Assembly: GCA_025667525.1 (NCBI GenBank)
Contig: CM046881.1
Coordinates: 494,161,627-494,225,626 of the forward strand
Direction: 5' to 3'
Length of the DNA stretch: 64,000 bases
Source: Glebionis coronaria
Lineage: Eukaryota > Streptophyta > Magnoliopsida > Asterales > Asteraceae
Of this stretch, positions 13,098-24,428 are shown one piece after another (positions within the stretch are counted from its first letter, which is position 1; every line of letters begins with the position of its first letter). The position numbers and the translations under genes are program-made. The notes below the pieces were generated by a model, which saw only the letters and a list, made by a program, of their open reading frames with translations, was not told the DNA's origin and made no database searches.

Positions 13098-13438
13098 GTG
13101 TGTTCTCGTGTGTTCTCGTGTTCGTAATTTACGTGTTTTAATTAGTTATCAATCGTGACTTAATATATTTATTTGTGTTCGTAATAAATATATATACGTA
13201 ATTAATGTTATCTCGTGATTTAATTACGTTCATGATTTCATGATCGCATGTTCGTGATTAATTATTGTTTAAATAATTATTGCGTGTTCGTGCGTGATAA
13301 ATACTTATCGTGTTCTAATACGTACGTAATACGTAAAATCGTAACACGTAAACGTAATCGTACTATAAAAGGAAAGTTTTAATCTAGTACGTACGATCTT
13401 AAGGGTACTATTCTAGGTAAAAGCATGCGGGTTTTACA

Positions 13439-13443
13439 CTGTT
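13439..13443. repeat. Right target-site duplication of B-C (ctgtt)
   Basis: Five bases after LTR C, paired with ctttt at 3209-3213. The A-D interior resumes here. Confidence 0.7.
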
Positions 13444-15923
13444 GGTGTCCTATCTTAACCTGTTGGTATGTCTGGTACATAGATATGGACGTAGCTGTAT
13501 CCTGCTTCGTAGAAACTTCATACCATAGAAGGTTGCGAAACTCTGAGTCTCTGAATCTAGACTTCTCTTAGCGTAGGATTTTCTAGAACACCTAATGTAG
13601 TGTAGGGTTCTCTCCTTTACGCATAAGCAGAGTCATGGTAAGATTGACCGTAGAAACCAATGTGATTCAGCGTGTCACTGTAATCAACCAAAATTGATAT
13701 TGGAAAAAAATTTCCAGGTAAAATTTCTCTTGTCATAGAATTTGCAACATAGAGAAGATATGGTCTCCTTTTCTTCTCTATACTTAGAGGAAATCAGGTT
13801 ACCCTCAATGAAAACGCTGATGAGTTTGCTTATGAGTTCATGGAAACTCAATTTATTAAGTCCATAATGCTGTTGGAGCATTGATGAGACAAATTCAAAA
13901 TCGTAAATCTAACATGACCGATTCGTGCACGAATAGCAGTCATGGACAGGTCCTGCTCTTTCACCCGTCACTATTGGAAGCATGATCATGAATCTGATCT
14001 TGTCAATACGTGGAGGAGAATAACGGTCATGAATGGTGATTTGTTTTAAAAAAAATCGACGGTAGTTGACACATAAACTTATGTTACCGTCCTTCTCCTT
14101 GAAGGTTCTTCTGGAGTGTAAGGGATAATTTTGGTTAATCCGTTGGTTATGCGTGAAAGGACTTCAGTAGTCGTGTCTTACTGTCAGCTAGAAAATTTTA
14201 GCAATTATGGCTAACAAAGCACGTGTTTGGAAAACATAGATAATTTGTACAGATTTTCCTGATGGAAAATCAAGCTGATGTATTCAGGAGCCTGAACATT
14301 ACTGTACATAATTATGAATCGTAGCATGGTGTGCTATTCATAGTCCATAATTAGGATGAAATTCATCTCGTGTCTGTCCGAGGAAATGCGCTAGCAACTT
14401 GGATCTCATCATTAAGCTGAAGGAAAACCTTCGTATACGTGGGAATACGAAAGGCGTCCTTCATGGTCATGAATATATGGAATATGGTGAAAGAAATGAA
14501 AGTGACATCAGCAACGTGACAGTTCTCACTAATGCGCCGGTAATGGTATTGAAATTCTTGTGGCCTGATTAATACATGGCACAACAAAATGGATATACCC
14601 TTGGAGGGTACCTTGAATTTCTTAGAAATGTTTCATAGTTGGACGTGAGTCATGTGTCTTGACTCGTGTCTTGGAACTATAAGCATGACATATGTCTTAA
14701 CTGGTGTCTTGACATGTGTCTTCAGAAAGTATACGTGAGACATGTGTCTTGACTGATGTCTTGACATGTGTCTCGAGACGTAAAACAATAGAACTACAAT
14801 ATTAGGTTATTATGCCAGAATTGTCGGATCGGTTGGACTATTGATCATTTGTATGTCTGATCACGTCTGCGGCCGGAGCCTCGGTTGCGATTTCTAGGAT
14901 AGTTGTTGTCATAGTAGTGGATACTATCGTCCTGTCTGTCAGTTCCATGATGGTCATTCTCATAACCGTGATTCATGTAACTATTCAGCTGAGTGGCCGG
15001 CTGGTACCGGTCTGCACTCATATGGCTGAAATGACAGCCGAATGACGTGTGACATGTAACTAAGAATTAGGGACAATCATTGACGGAAATCGTCTGATGG
15101 TGAAGCATCTTCTCGTCCAATTGCTCTGCTCTGACGCCTTTGTCTTCGTCTTGTAGGATCTCCAGGTTGTGAACAGCATCCGCATCTCGTAGCGTCTCCG
15201 AACGTCAGCAGCAACAACCTTTAGTAACATCTCCAAGTTATGGGCGGTATCAGCAATGTTGTAGAATATCAGCAATTGAGAATACGCCTGAGATGATTCA
15301 GAATCGACTAGCGAATACTCGTGAAGTATTGAAAAAGGAATACACATGGATTAAGGTACGTGTAATACACATGAAATACGGTACGTGGAGTACGCGTGGA
15401 ATGCACATGAAATGATCGGTATGGGGTCGATCATTTATCATGATTTAAGGAAAGTATACCGGTTAAACGGTTAGGAAAACCATCATGATAACCTGGCAGT
15501 ATTTGCGTAGACATCATTTTGGTTATATCGAGAAACGTTAAAGTGTGGTAACACAAAATTCAACGATGGTTTGCCTGACAGCATGATCAATGAAAACCAA
15601 CCATGACTATCATGAAAGCAGAATCCAATGAAATCCAACAATGTCTTGCATGAAGGCATAATAACAAAAGAGGCGTAAGACGTAATCCACATGAAGACGG
15701 AATTATCATGAAGAAACATGAAACGATTTAACATGAAGGAGTGTATAACATAATCAGCATGAAACTGAGTTTAACCATGACAGTATGAAAACATACTCGA
15801 CATAAAAACATAGTAACTTATGAGGGGACATAAAAAAATTTATGCCAATAAATCATGAGAAAAATTTTATGCATCAAAACAGTGCATGAATGCGTAATGT
15901 AGTTTATAAAAACCTTTATATGT

Positions 15924-15994
15924 GCGAGGGGACGCCTATGGGTCGGTCCCAAAACAAAAGACATGGCGAGGGGACGCCTATGGGTCGGTCCCAA
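15924..15994. repeat. Duplicated hairpin in the 5' leader of A-D
   Basis: Two copies of 'ggggacgcctatgggtcggt' about 36 bp apart, as in B-C and E. Near-identity between copies suggests either recent duplication or maintenance. Confidence 0.75.
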
Positions 15995-16433
15995 AGTTAA
16001 AAGTTTCGATAAAAGCACATGCGACTAAATAGGGCCAGTCCTGTACCAACCATTACTTAGTCATAATCCCTGCAACAATGATACATGAAACATAAATAAA
16101 TGAAACTCATCTATCAGAACTTATCAGAAAAAAAATTTATGTGACTAATTATGAACATTAGGGTTCAGTCCACATAGCCACAGTTCACGAGGAACATTAT
16201 ACATGAAACAATGACACATAACTACATATGAATGACGGTTGTCCATCCATATTAGTAAAACAATATCGATGAAAACATGAAGGTTAAAACCTCAAGGTGT
16301 TGAAAACATCATGGTTAAAACAACAATGCGCTGAAAACATCAATACGTAGAATAACAAACGTTGGCTTAGGAAGCTCCTGGTGACTACCTACTAGTCACA
16401 GGTCGAGTTTTAGAGCCTACAGGTCGAAGCCTT

Positions 16434-16446
16434 GTCTCTAATACCA
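16434..16446 (-). other. Mutated primer-binding site of A-D
   Basis: Plus gtctctaatacca differs at two positions from ggctctgatacca in B-C and E. It lies four bases inside LTR D, exactly where the primer site should be. Confidence 0.8.
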
Positions 16447-16450
16447 TAAT

Positions 16451-19326
16451 TGTAACACCCCATTTTGATAAATGTAATGTCACGCGTAATCATGGCGTGT
16501 CATCAAAGCATGCAAGGATAAATGTCTAAAATATTACATGACCATAGGGTAAACCGGAATCAAACATCGGTCCCTAAACATAAGCTCAAAACATAATAAA
16601 GTAAATGAAATGAATGAAAGACTAAACAAGCATAAGCATATGAAGGCAAAAGGAGAAGAAGTCTATGACAGCTTCCATCCTATGCATGACCTCCAAAATG
16701 CTCGAGTCCGTCCTTGGGTACCTGCCGTTTTGGGACATGGAAAGAAAAGTAACGGCTGAGCAAAACGCTCAGTGCACGGATATAGACATAGTATGAATGA
16801 CTAAAACATAATAAAGACTTAATAGCAGTGGAAATGTATAAGTCTTGGAAAACCTGGAACATATTCATAAAACTGGTTTTATAGTTTGAAAAGCCTTATG
16901 TTTATCTTATGAAAACTGTTTAACATATTTTACCATTAGCCAATATAGGTCATGAAAATCCACCGTGCATGAATACTTAGAGGGGTGACCTTATCATGCA
17001 AATTAGAAGGGCTGCCTCTAATTTAATATACTGGTTTTGGGTAGGAGGGATCAACTCCTTGTGAAGGATGTAAGGCACACACCACATTCATCATGAAATC
17101 CTGACTGAAACATGTAACTAGGATTCACCCATACGCCCCACATGATAAATATAATAATATGGCCAAAAGCTGAAGGGACGCCACGAGAAATCACTCCGCC
17201 GTGGTGAAGTCATAACATCAGTGCCTCTAATGTTATGGTTATGGTACCTCCATAACTAGGTGAAACTGGTCATGCATGTATATGGCTATAGGTATTCTAA
17301 ATCAAACATAAGCAAATCAAACATATAAACTTATACTACGGGAAAACACTTGGCTGCATACGGGGAATCCTAATAAGGAAAGAATGTCCATACTAAAAGG
17401 ACGGGAATCCGTACCTTATGTCCAGTGAACGAAGAAGATGAACTGAGGAGAATCCTACTTCGGTATCACTAATGCTACATAAATACATACATGAATAAGT
17501 ATATGCTTACTAAATACATAACTGGTTTTATGTCATGTCTTAGCTTATTTTATATGTTCAAATCATGTTTTACTGTTTAAAGCCTTAAACTGTGTTTATC
17601 TTATATTCTGTCTATTCTGATTAAGTATTTTTGGTATTTCATGTATTATTATACTTATTGTGTAATAATAAGTAACTTTCTAAAAATAGCAGGTTTCCTA
17701 AAATAGAAAGTTTCCCAAATTAGAAAGTTACAAAAAATAGGAAGTTTCCAAAAATAGAAAGTTTCCAAAAATAGAAAGTTTCCAAAAAAAGAAAGTTTCC
17801 AAAAACAGAAAGTTTCCAAAAATAGAATTACTGCTTAAAATAGATAAGTTTCTAAAAATAGAAAGTTTCCATAAATAGATTAGCTGCCTTAATTAAATAA
17901 GTTTCTAAATATAGAAAGTTTCCATAAATAGATTAGCTACCTTAATTAAGCTAAGTATATAAGCCTAAGTATTTTCTGATTATCTTTCTAAGTCATATTG
18001 ATATAAGGTATAGTTTATTAATTATTTCATGTAATTTAAATAAACTATAGGTTAAAAGTAATTAATTAAAATATATCATGTTTTTAATTAAATAAAGTTA
18101 AATACTTAGGTTTAAACATGTATTATTATTTATTAATAATATAACCTAAGTCATGTTAATTAATTAATTATAACCATGATTTTTAAATAATTAATTAATT
18201 ATATGTCTAGAAAATATAAAATACTTAGGTTAATAATCTCATGATCTAATAATTAAATATAACCTAAGTCATGTTTTATTAAATTTATCATGTCATATTT
18301 ATTAATTTAATTTTAACATAAGATTAATAAAAAAATAATCTTAACATAAACCGTGAACCGGATCTTGACTAGAAACCATGAACCGGACCCGTAATCAACA
18401 CCATACCCCGAACCAAGGTTGGGGTATCCCTTGTTTGCTGCTGCCGTGGGACCCACACCACCATACCGAGACCATGAGGTCTCGGTGGTGGTTCATATGC
18501 CAAGCCGAGACCCCTTAGGGGTTCGGTTTAGGCGTCGGCTAGACAAACACCCCTAAAAACCCTTATTTTGATTTACCCCCATAATCATAGACATGTTTTA
18601 TAAATGTTTTTAATTAGTTTTTAAAAACATCATGATCTTATGTAATTTATTAAATCAAAAGATAAAAGAAAAGGATTAAAAAGGTTATACCGAATACGTG
18701 GATCGGTCAAGGATGAACACACACGAATGCTTGTAATAATTCCAAGGTTAAAATCAAACCGAATCACCCCTCCATGGTGATTGTAGGTGGCGGCCATAGA
18801 GGACAAAAGGAAGAAGGAAGAAAACTTTTAGGGTTTTTGTTATTTTTCCTATAATGTGAAAATGACCAAAATCTTTCCTAATTCTATGTTTTAGTAAAAA
18901 TTAAAATGGGCTTGGCCCATTCTTCCTTCCTAACTTTGTGGGTAATGGGGCCCACAAAGGGTAACCCGAATGTTTTCCGTGTCTAAAATATTAGTGTGTT
19001 CTCGTGTTCGTGTTTTACGTGTTCAAATTAGTTATCGATCGTGACTTAATATATTTATTTGTGTTCGTGATAAATATATATATACGTAATTAATATTAGC
19101 TCGTGATTAAACTACGTTCATGATTTCATGATCGCATGTTCGTGATTAATTATTGTTTGAATAATTATAGTATGTTCATACGTAATAAATACTTATCGTG
19201 TTCTAACATGTACATAATACTTAAAATTCTTATACTTGAACGTAAACATATTATAAAAGAAACGTTCTAATTATGTACTTACGATCTTAAGGTTACTATT
19301 CATGGTAAAAGCATGCGGGTTTTACA
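16451..19326 (-). repeat. LTR D (5' LTR of element A-D, 2876 bp)
   Basis: Starts TGTAACACCCC, ends GGGTTTTACA. It matches LTR A through diagnostic variants, including the palindrome at 18465-18486. The right boundary is followed by integrase sequence of element E rather than by a polypurine tract, which shows that D is an outer end and not a 3' LTR of E. Its 17-bp minisatellite (about 17671-17835) is short. Confidence 0.92.
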
Positions 19327-21138
19327 GGCTTCCCGCTCGGTATGATCCCTCCATAGGATTTTGACGAATGGAATCGTCTTCCTTCTCATGACTCGTTCTT
19401 GTCTGTCAAGAACTCGTTCGGGTTATTCTATAAAAGTGAGATCTTCACGTATCTGTTCCAGTGGATACTGAACCATGTGAAGGGGATGATACTGGTACCC
19501 TCTGAGTAAGGACACATGAAACACATCTAGCACGATGCTTATCGGCGTAACTCTTCTGACGTGACCGTGCTTCCTGAAGTTTCTGCTTAGGTACTGCGAT
19601 CTTTTCATTGGTCATCTCTATGATTTCTGGTCCTTCAAGTTTTCGCTCGCCAACCTGATCCCAGCAGATTGGGGCGCGACACTTTCTGCCATACAACATC
19701 TCGAAAGGAGCATACTTGATACTTGCGTGCCAACTGTTGTTGTATGCAAACTCTACCAAACAGATGTAATCGTCCCAATCACCCATCCATTCCAACGCAC
19801 ATGAGCTCAACATGTCTTCCAATGTCTAAATCGTTCGTTCTGACTGTCCGTCCGTTTGAGGAAGAAAAGTCGTGCTAAGCTTAAGTTGTGTACCCCAAGC
19901 TTTCTGCAGACTCTTCCAAAAGCGCGAAGTGAATCGAGGATCTCTGTCTGAGACGATGCTGGATGGAGCACCGTGGAGTCTCATGATCTCTCTCTTCTAT
20001 ACGTATCGGCGAGTTTACTTACCGGATCTTCCTTGCGGATCGGTAAGAAATGAGCTGATTTGGTAAGTCGATCAACGATAACCCAAATCACATCGTGCTT
20101 CCTCTTGGTGGGCTGAAGACCGGTAACAAAATCCATGGTGATTTTGTCCCACTTCCACTCTGGAATATCTAACGGTTGAAGGAGACCGCCAGATCGCTGA
20201 TGCTCGATCTTAACCTGCTGGCAGGTAAGACATTTGGAGACGTAAGTGACCACATCCTGTTTCATACCACTCCACCAAAAGTACTGCTTGATTTCATGGT
20301 ACATCTTAGTCGAACCAGGATGTATAGAGAATGGGGAGCTATGAGCTTCAGCTAACAAGGCTTCCAGGAGTTCTTGGTCATCAGGAACACAAAGTCTCGT
20401 GCCCTGCCATACGATACCATCTGCATCTACTCTGAATTTCGTCTGTTTCTCCAAATTCTGTACTATCGCCCAGATTTCTCCATCATCTTTCTGAGCTTCC
20501 TTGATCTTAGAGAGTAACTCGGGTTCTACTCTAAGATTAGCCCAGTAACCATGCTGTCCACGTACCATGATCTCGATGTCTAGTCGCTCCAAGTCTCTTA
20601 TGATTTCCTCTTCGATTTTAATGCCGTTGATCATTCCGGACTTCCTGCTAAGAGCATCTGCTACTACATTTGCCTTCCCGGGATGATACTGTAGATTAAT
20701 GTCATAATCCTTCAATTCACGTTGAGTGAATATATACTTCAAGCTCTTGTGGTCCGTGAAAATGTCACATGATTCTCCATATAAGTAGTGCCTCCATATC
20801 TTCAATGCAAACACGACTGCAGCAAATTCCAAGTCATGCGTGGGGTAATTTTCTTCATAAGGCTTAAGCTGCCATGAAGCGTACGCGATCACTTTCCCAT
20901 GTTGCATGAGAACACAGCCAAGTCCCTTCCCCGATGCATCACTATAGATTTGAAATCCACCCGTACCAGATGGGAGAGTAAGAATAGGTGCAGATACTAG
21001 CTTCTGCTTCAGGTCTTCAAAGCTCTTCTCTCGTTCTTCAGTCCAGATGAATTTCTCCCCTTTCCGCATCAGTTTGGTCAATGGTAGTGCTAAGCGGGAA
21101 AAGTTCTCCACGAACCTACGGTAATAGCCAGCTAAACC
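19327..21138 (-). pseudogene. Element E: RNase H and integrase (decayed)
   Basis: RNase [19 protein letters not shown] and [15 protein letters not shown] are readable. About 11 residues usually found after FTQREL are missing at 20712/20713 (FTQREL runs into KDYD), an inferred in-frame deletion. Integrase: [11 protein letters not shown] (the H of HHCC), CLTCQQVK (the CC), [16 protein letters not shown] and SERTI give the D, D and E. A frameshift lies near 19990-20005, and a TAG stop at 19826-19828 replaces Gln. After SYADKHR the reading jumps to VLDVFHVS in another frame, so most of the GPY/F region is deleted. The last codons (WRDHTERE) abut LTR D. Catalysis is improbable. Confidence 0.85.
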
Positions 21139-22650
21139 TCAGAAACTGCGGACTTCCGTCGCTGATGTCGGCCTTGGCCACTTAGTAATGGCCTCAACCT
21201 TCGCTGGATCCATAGTGATTCCTTCTGCTGATATAATGTGACCTAAGAATGCCACTTTGTCTAACCAGAACTCACACTTGGAGAATTTAGCATACAACTG
21301 CTTCTGGCAAAGAATCTGTAGTACTGTACGAAGATGGTCTTCGTGTTCCTCCTTGGACTTTGAGAAAATCAGGATGTCATCGATGAAGACAATGACGAAC
21401 TTGTCCAAAAATTCATGTAAGATTCTGTTCATCAAGTCCATGAACACTGCTGGAGCATTTGTTAGGCCAAATGGCATAACTACAAACTCGTAGTGGACAT
21501 AGCAGGTACGAAAAGCAGTCTTGGCGATATCCTACTCCTTAACCCGTAGCTGATGGTAGCCTGACCTAAGAACAATCTTGGAGAAGTGTTTGGCCCCTTG
21601 AAGTTGGTCAAACGGATCGTCTATACGTGGCAGTGGATACCTATTCCGGATAGTATTCTTGTTGAGCTCGTGATAGTCTATGCAAAGACGTATACTGCCG
21701 TCCTTCTTCTAAACAAACAAGACCGGTGCACCCCATGGAGATGCGCTCGGTCGAATGAAACCTCATTCAAGAAGTTCTTGCAGTTGATCCTTCAGCTCCT
21801 TCAGCTCTATGGGAGCCATGCGATAAGGAGCCTTGGAGATTGGTTCAGCTCCTGGAATAAGCTCGATACTGAATTCCACTTCTCGTGCAGGTGGTATGCC
21901 CGGAAGTTCTGCTGGAAAAACATCTTGGAATTCCGACACTATAGGTTGATCCTGAATTGGTGGAGATTCAACATCCATGTCGTGAACCGTAGCTAGATAA
22001 CCCTCGCAGCCATGTGACAGTAGTGCACGCGCTTGCAGGGTAGATATGATTTGTACAGACCGTTCGGGTATGAACCCGTTATGAATGTACTCTGGTGCAT
22101 TAACATCACCGAAGATAACTCGATATGAATGGCAGTGTATGGTAGCATGATGCTTGGATAGCCAATCCATGCCCAAAATCATGTCGAAGTCATTCATGTC
22201 CAGCGGAAGTGCGTCAACAGGTCGGACCTTATCGTCGAATTCTAGGGGAAGACTCTTGTATACATGGGTGATTAATACAGAGTCCCTCAAAGGCGTGAAA
22301 ATAGTAAGCCTATTCTCTAGTGGCATGGGGAGTATCCTAATGTTCTTAGCATAAGCAGTAGAAATAACTGACTGAGTAGCACCCGTGTCGAAAAGAACAC
22401 ATGTAGCTTGACCATACATATACAAGATTCCAGTGATGGTACCTGTAGACTTGTTGGCCTGGTCTCGAGATGTCGTGTAGACACGCCCAGTGGTAGGAGG
22501 CGGCTTGGAATCACCATGTACCGATGTACCCTCCATCTCGCCCTTACGGCAATCCTTCATGATATGGCCAGGAAGACCACACTTGAAGCATGCGTCAGTG
22601 TTACGGCGACATGGCCCTGGGTGACTACGGTGGCAAGTAGATCAAAGAGG
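21139..22650 (-). pseudogene. Element E: Gag zinc knuckle, protease and reverse transcriptase (decayed)
   Basis: The CCHC knuckle CFKCGLPGHIMKDC is at 22549-22590. The protease has FDTGATQSVIS (DTG at 22381-22389) and the MILGMDWL motif. RT has [35 protein letters not shown] and FIDDILIF (FIDD at 21376-21387). In-frame stops lie at 21763-21765, 21709-21711, 21532-21534 and 21139-21141. The motif A aspartate, expected in 'FSKIDLRSGYHQ', is Val here (codon 21571-21573), so polymerase activity would be lost even with stops suppressed. All four segments are in one frame, so substitutions rather than indels did most of the damage. A TGA also lies just upstream of the knuckle. Confidence 0.88.
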
Positions 22651-22655
22651 ATGAG
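22651..22655. repeat. Target-site duplication ATGAG, left of the Athila-like element
   Basis: Identical to 33181-33185. The site lies in the gag reading frame of element E. Confidence 0.95.
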
Positions 22656-22964
22656 TGATACAAGTGATTTGCTATGGTTCGGATTTAAGTTCTCTCAGAA
22701 TCTCCTCGAATTGATCACGGCTCTAAGTGGAATGATTTGTTCTTGGTTAATAAGAAAGATTTGGTTTGTTTATCTATTCTGAACTAATGACATATAAGTA
22801 AGTGGCGTTGAGTAAAATTAAAGCTTTTAAAAGATTAAACTAGATTGACAAGTTAAAACTGAATGCTTGAAAACGTAAAGAAAAGATTAGACGAATACTT
22901 TGAAAACTTAATTGAACTAACACTTAAAAACTTTGCTAAAACTTTAAAACTTAAAACCTTAAGC

Positions 22965-23360
22965 TATCGGAATATAATTAAAACTGGTTCATCGGAATCG
23001 AGTCCCAGATCGGAATGTGCCATTAGAATAATTGTCAAAACAATCATCGGAATAATTAAAAGGCAAGCTGTCGGAATGATGTCTATCGAAATACAGTTCT
23101 ATCGGAATGTTCTAGATCGGAAAGTCTGATCGGAATATCGTAAACACTTATGTCGCAATGACTTACTATCGGAATGTGGTAAATAAAAATTGGCCAGAGT
23201 TTCGACTTAAAAAGGACCTTAGTCCCGTCGGAATGTGCGATCGCAATAAGCGATCGCAATCCAGATCGGAATAAGGGGTAAAGACCACCCGATCGCAAAG
23301 TAAAACCCTTAAGGGTTATTGCGATCTAAACCAATGAAACCGTCGGAATGTGCATAAACC
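22965..23360. repeat. Dispersed ATCGGAAT / ATCGCAAT motif cluster in the Athila LTR
   Basis: About 15-20 copies of (a/g)tcggaat and gatcgcaat separated by 10-30 bp. The mate LTR retains most of them (32484-32800). The spacing is irregular, so this is a motif cluster rather than a strict tandem repeat. Confidence 0.8.
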
Positions 23361-23946
23361 CTTGGATTGCGATGGATACAAAATTCAATCCGAGAATAGT
23401 AATAAGCAGAAACTTCAATAAGCATACACAATAAGCTATTTTAACCAGGACTTTAAATAACTCAAAAAGCTAAAATTTGACAACTTTTAAAAACATGTGA
23501 TCATAAACTTTATAAACGAAGCTTTTGAATGACTAAAAACTTGATGAAATTCGAAAACAATAAGCTTAAACAAGAGATAAGCCAATAAGCATGGAGAACT
23601 TATAGCCTAAATCAAATAAAAGCTTAAAAAGTAGTAAAAAGATTAATCTTTTAATTACTTGAACATGAAACGGAACCAAACCGTGAGGATTGTAGCTTTC
23701 GGATTAAAGGCAAAATGAAACCAAGAAAAGTAGGAAGAGATTAAAGAACACAAACTTAAACTTAAACTTTTAATTAAGAAACTTAGAATACAAAGATTCA
23801 TGAAAAGCTTAAAATTTGAAAGATGAAAACAAGGAAAAATTTAGTGAGAGAAAGTTGGGAACTTTCTCTCTCTAAAACTAGAGAGAAAATGAAAACTAAA
23901 AACTAAACTAAAGACTGAGGCCCTTTAAAATTGTGAAGTGGAATCT

Positions 23947-23953
23947 TTATATA
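23947..23953 (-). promoter_or_regulatory. TATA box of the Athila LTR promoter
   Basis: Minus strand reads GCCTATATAAAGATTCC, a good plant TATA box in U3. It lies within the segment deleted from the 5' LTR, so the LTR that should drive the genomic RNA no longer has it. Confidence 0.7.
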
Positions 23954-24416
23954 GGCGTGTGATATGGGCTTGTGAATGGGCTTTGGTATCGGGCTTCTTT
24001 TCTTCTTTCTTCTTTAGTCTTTACGTTTCTTTAAATAAACGTTTCCGACTTTGGAATTTGAGAAGTGTCGGTGAATAATTCCAACTCGTCTTATGATCTT
24101 TTGTTTAATAGACTCGAGTTCTTCGACATATATGAATCTTCCATCTTTGGCTCTATTCTTCGATAAATCTTCAAATAGGCACAATGACTTCAAATCTTTT
24201 GCATATCTTGGACAATAGACTCCGTCTTGAGTCTTTTTCTTTGATAAAACCCGTGCAATCCCATGTTTTCTTCAATATTCATCCGGTTGACTCTGAAAGC
24301 ACAATAAACACAAAAACCACGCATAATTCCAAACAAATGATATTAAATACGTGTTTTGGTCTTGTTTTAGCCAGAAATAAGTGGTAAAAGGATGGGTGTT
24401 TTCACGCCTATCAAAT

Positions 24417-24428
24417 CCCCTACACTTA
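24417..24428 (-). other. Polypurine tract adjoining the Athila 3' LTR
   Basis: Minus strand TAAGTGTAGGGG followed by ATT and the LTR start TGATAGG. Further copies of the same 12-mer lie at 25940-25951, 25995-26006 and 26216-26227. Confidence 0.85.

Larger units (their letters stand above)
3214..13438 (-). mobile_element. Complete Ty3/gypsy element B-C nested in A-D
   Basis: 10,225 bp with 5' LTR C (10393-13438), primer-binding site 10376-10388, a degenerate interior of 4292 bp, polypurine tract 6101-6112 and 3' LTR B (3214-6100). B and C share variants that A and D lack. The interior is relic gag-pol without a usable ORF, so the element is non-autonomous. Flanking 5-bp repeats ctttt/ctgtt fit a target-site duplication with one later mutation. 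It inserted inside a member of its own LTR family. Confidence 0.9.
10393..13438 (-). repeat. LTR C (5' LTR of element B-C, 3046 bp)
   Basis: Starts TGTAATACCCC, ends GGGTTTTACA. It is longer than LTR B partly through a 97-bp tandem duplication (12904-13097) and a longer minisatellite (11608-11900). Confidence 0.92.
13439..16450 (-). pseudogene. Degenerate gag-RT interior of element A-D, part 2
   Basis: Collinear and highly similar to 7250-10392 of B-C: RT relic (about 13600-14110), 52-bp repeat region (14640-14775), gag relic (about 14830-15320) and leader (15350-16430). The relic gag reads ADTAHNLEML. Many stops are present. Because A-D and B-C are decayed in parallel, much of the decay probably predates their transposition. 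Confidence 0.8.
1..19326 (-). mobile_element. Ty3/gypsy LTR element A-D (3' LTR cut by window start), split by element B-C
   Basis: Seen: LTR A (to 2030) and LTR D (16451-19326) belong to one pair. Both carry the ACCGAGACC palindrome and the same 'accatac...ttcatatgccaagcc' variant, which LTRs B, C and E lack. On the minus strand the order is LTR D, a degenerate iMet-type primer site, interior 13439-16450, insertion B-C, interior 2031-3213, a polypurine tract, LTR A. The two interior pieces join exactly at the point corresponding to about 7249 of B-C, and a near-identical 5-bp duplication flanks B-C. LTR A lacks its first ~858 bp because the window starts inside it. D is followed at 19327 by the integrase of element E, so A-D is an insertion in E. 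Coding capacity is only relic pol. Classification as Tekay-like rests on similarity to the pol of E. Confidence 0.85.
22656..24413 (-). repeat. 3' LTR of the Athila-like element (1758 bp, full length)
   Basis: Minus strand begins TGATAGGCGTGAAAACACCC and ends TTGTATCA. It holds the 752 bp (23317-24068) missing from its mate, with a TATA box, and an array of short ATCGGAAT-like motifs. Confidence 0.95.

Noticed and set aside
1..19326. Tandem satellite-like array of four LTR copies
   Set aside because: LTR mates, primer sites, purine tracts, complementary interiors and a target-site duplication explain the layout as nested insertions.
19320..19335. Deletion joining LTR D to integrase (missing purine tract)
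   Set aside because: D is the 5' LTR of A-D inserted into element E, so no purine tract is expected here; E's own 3' end lies outside the window.
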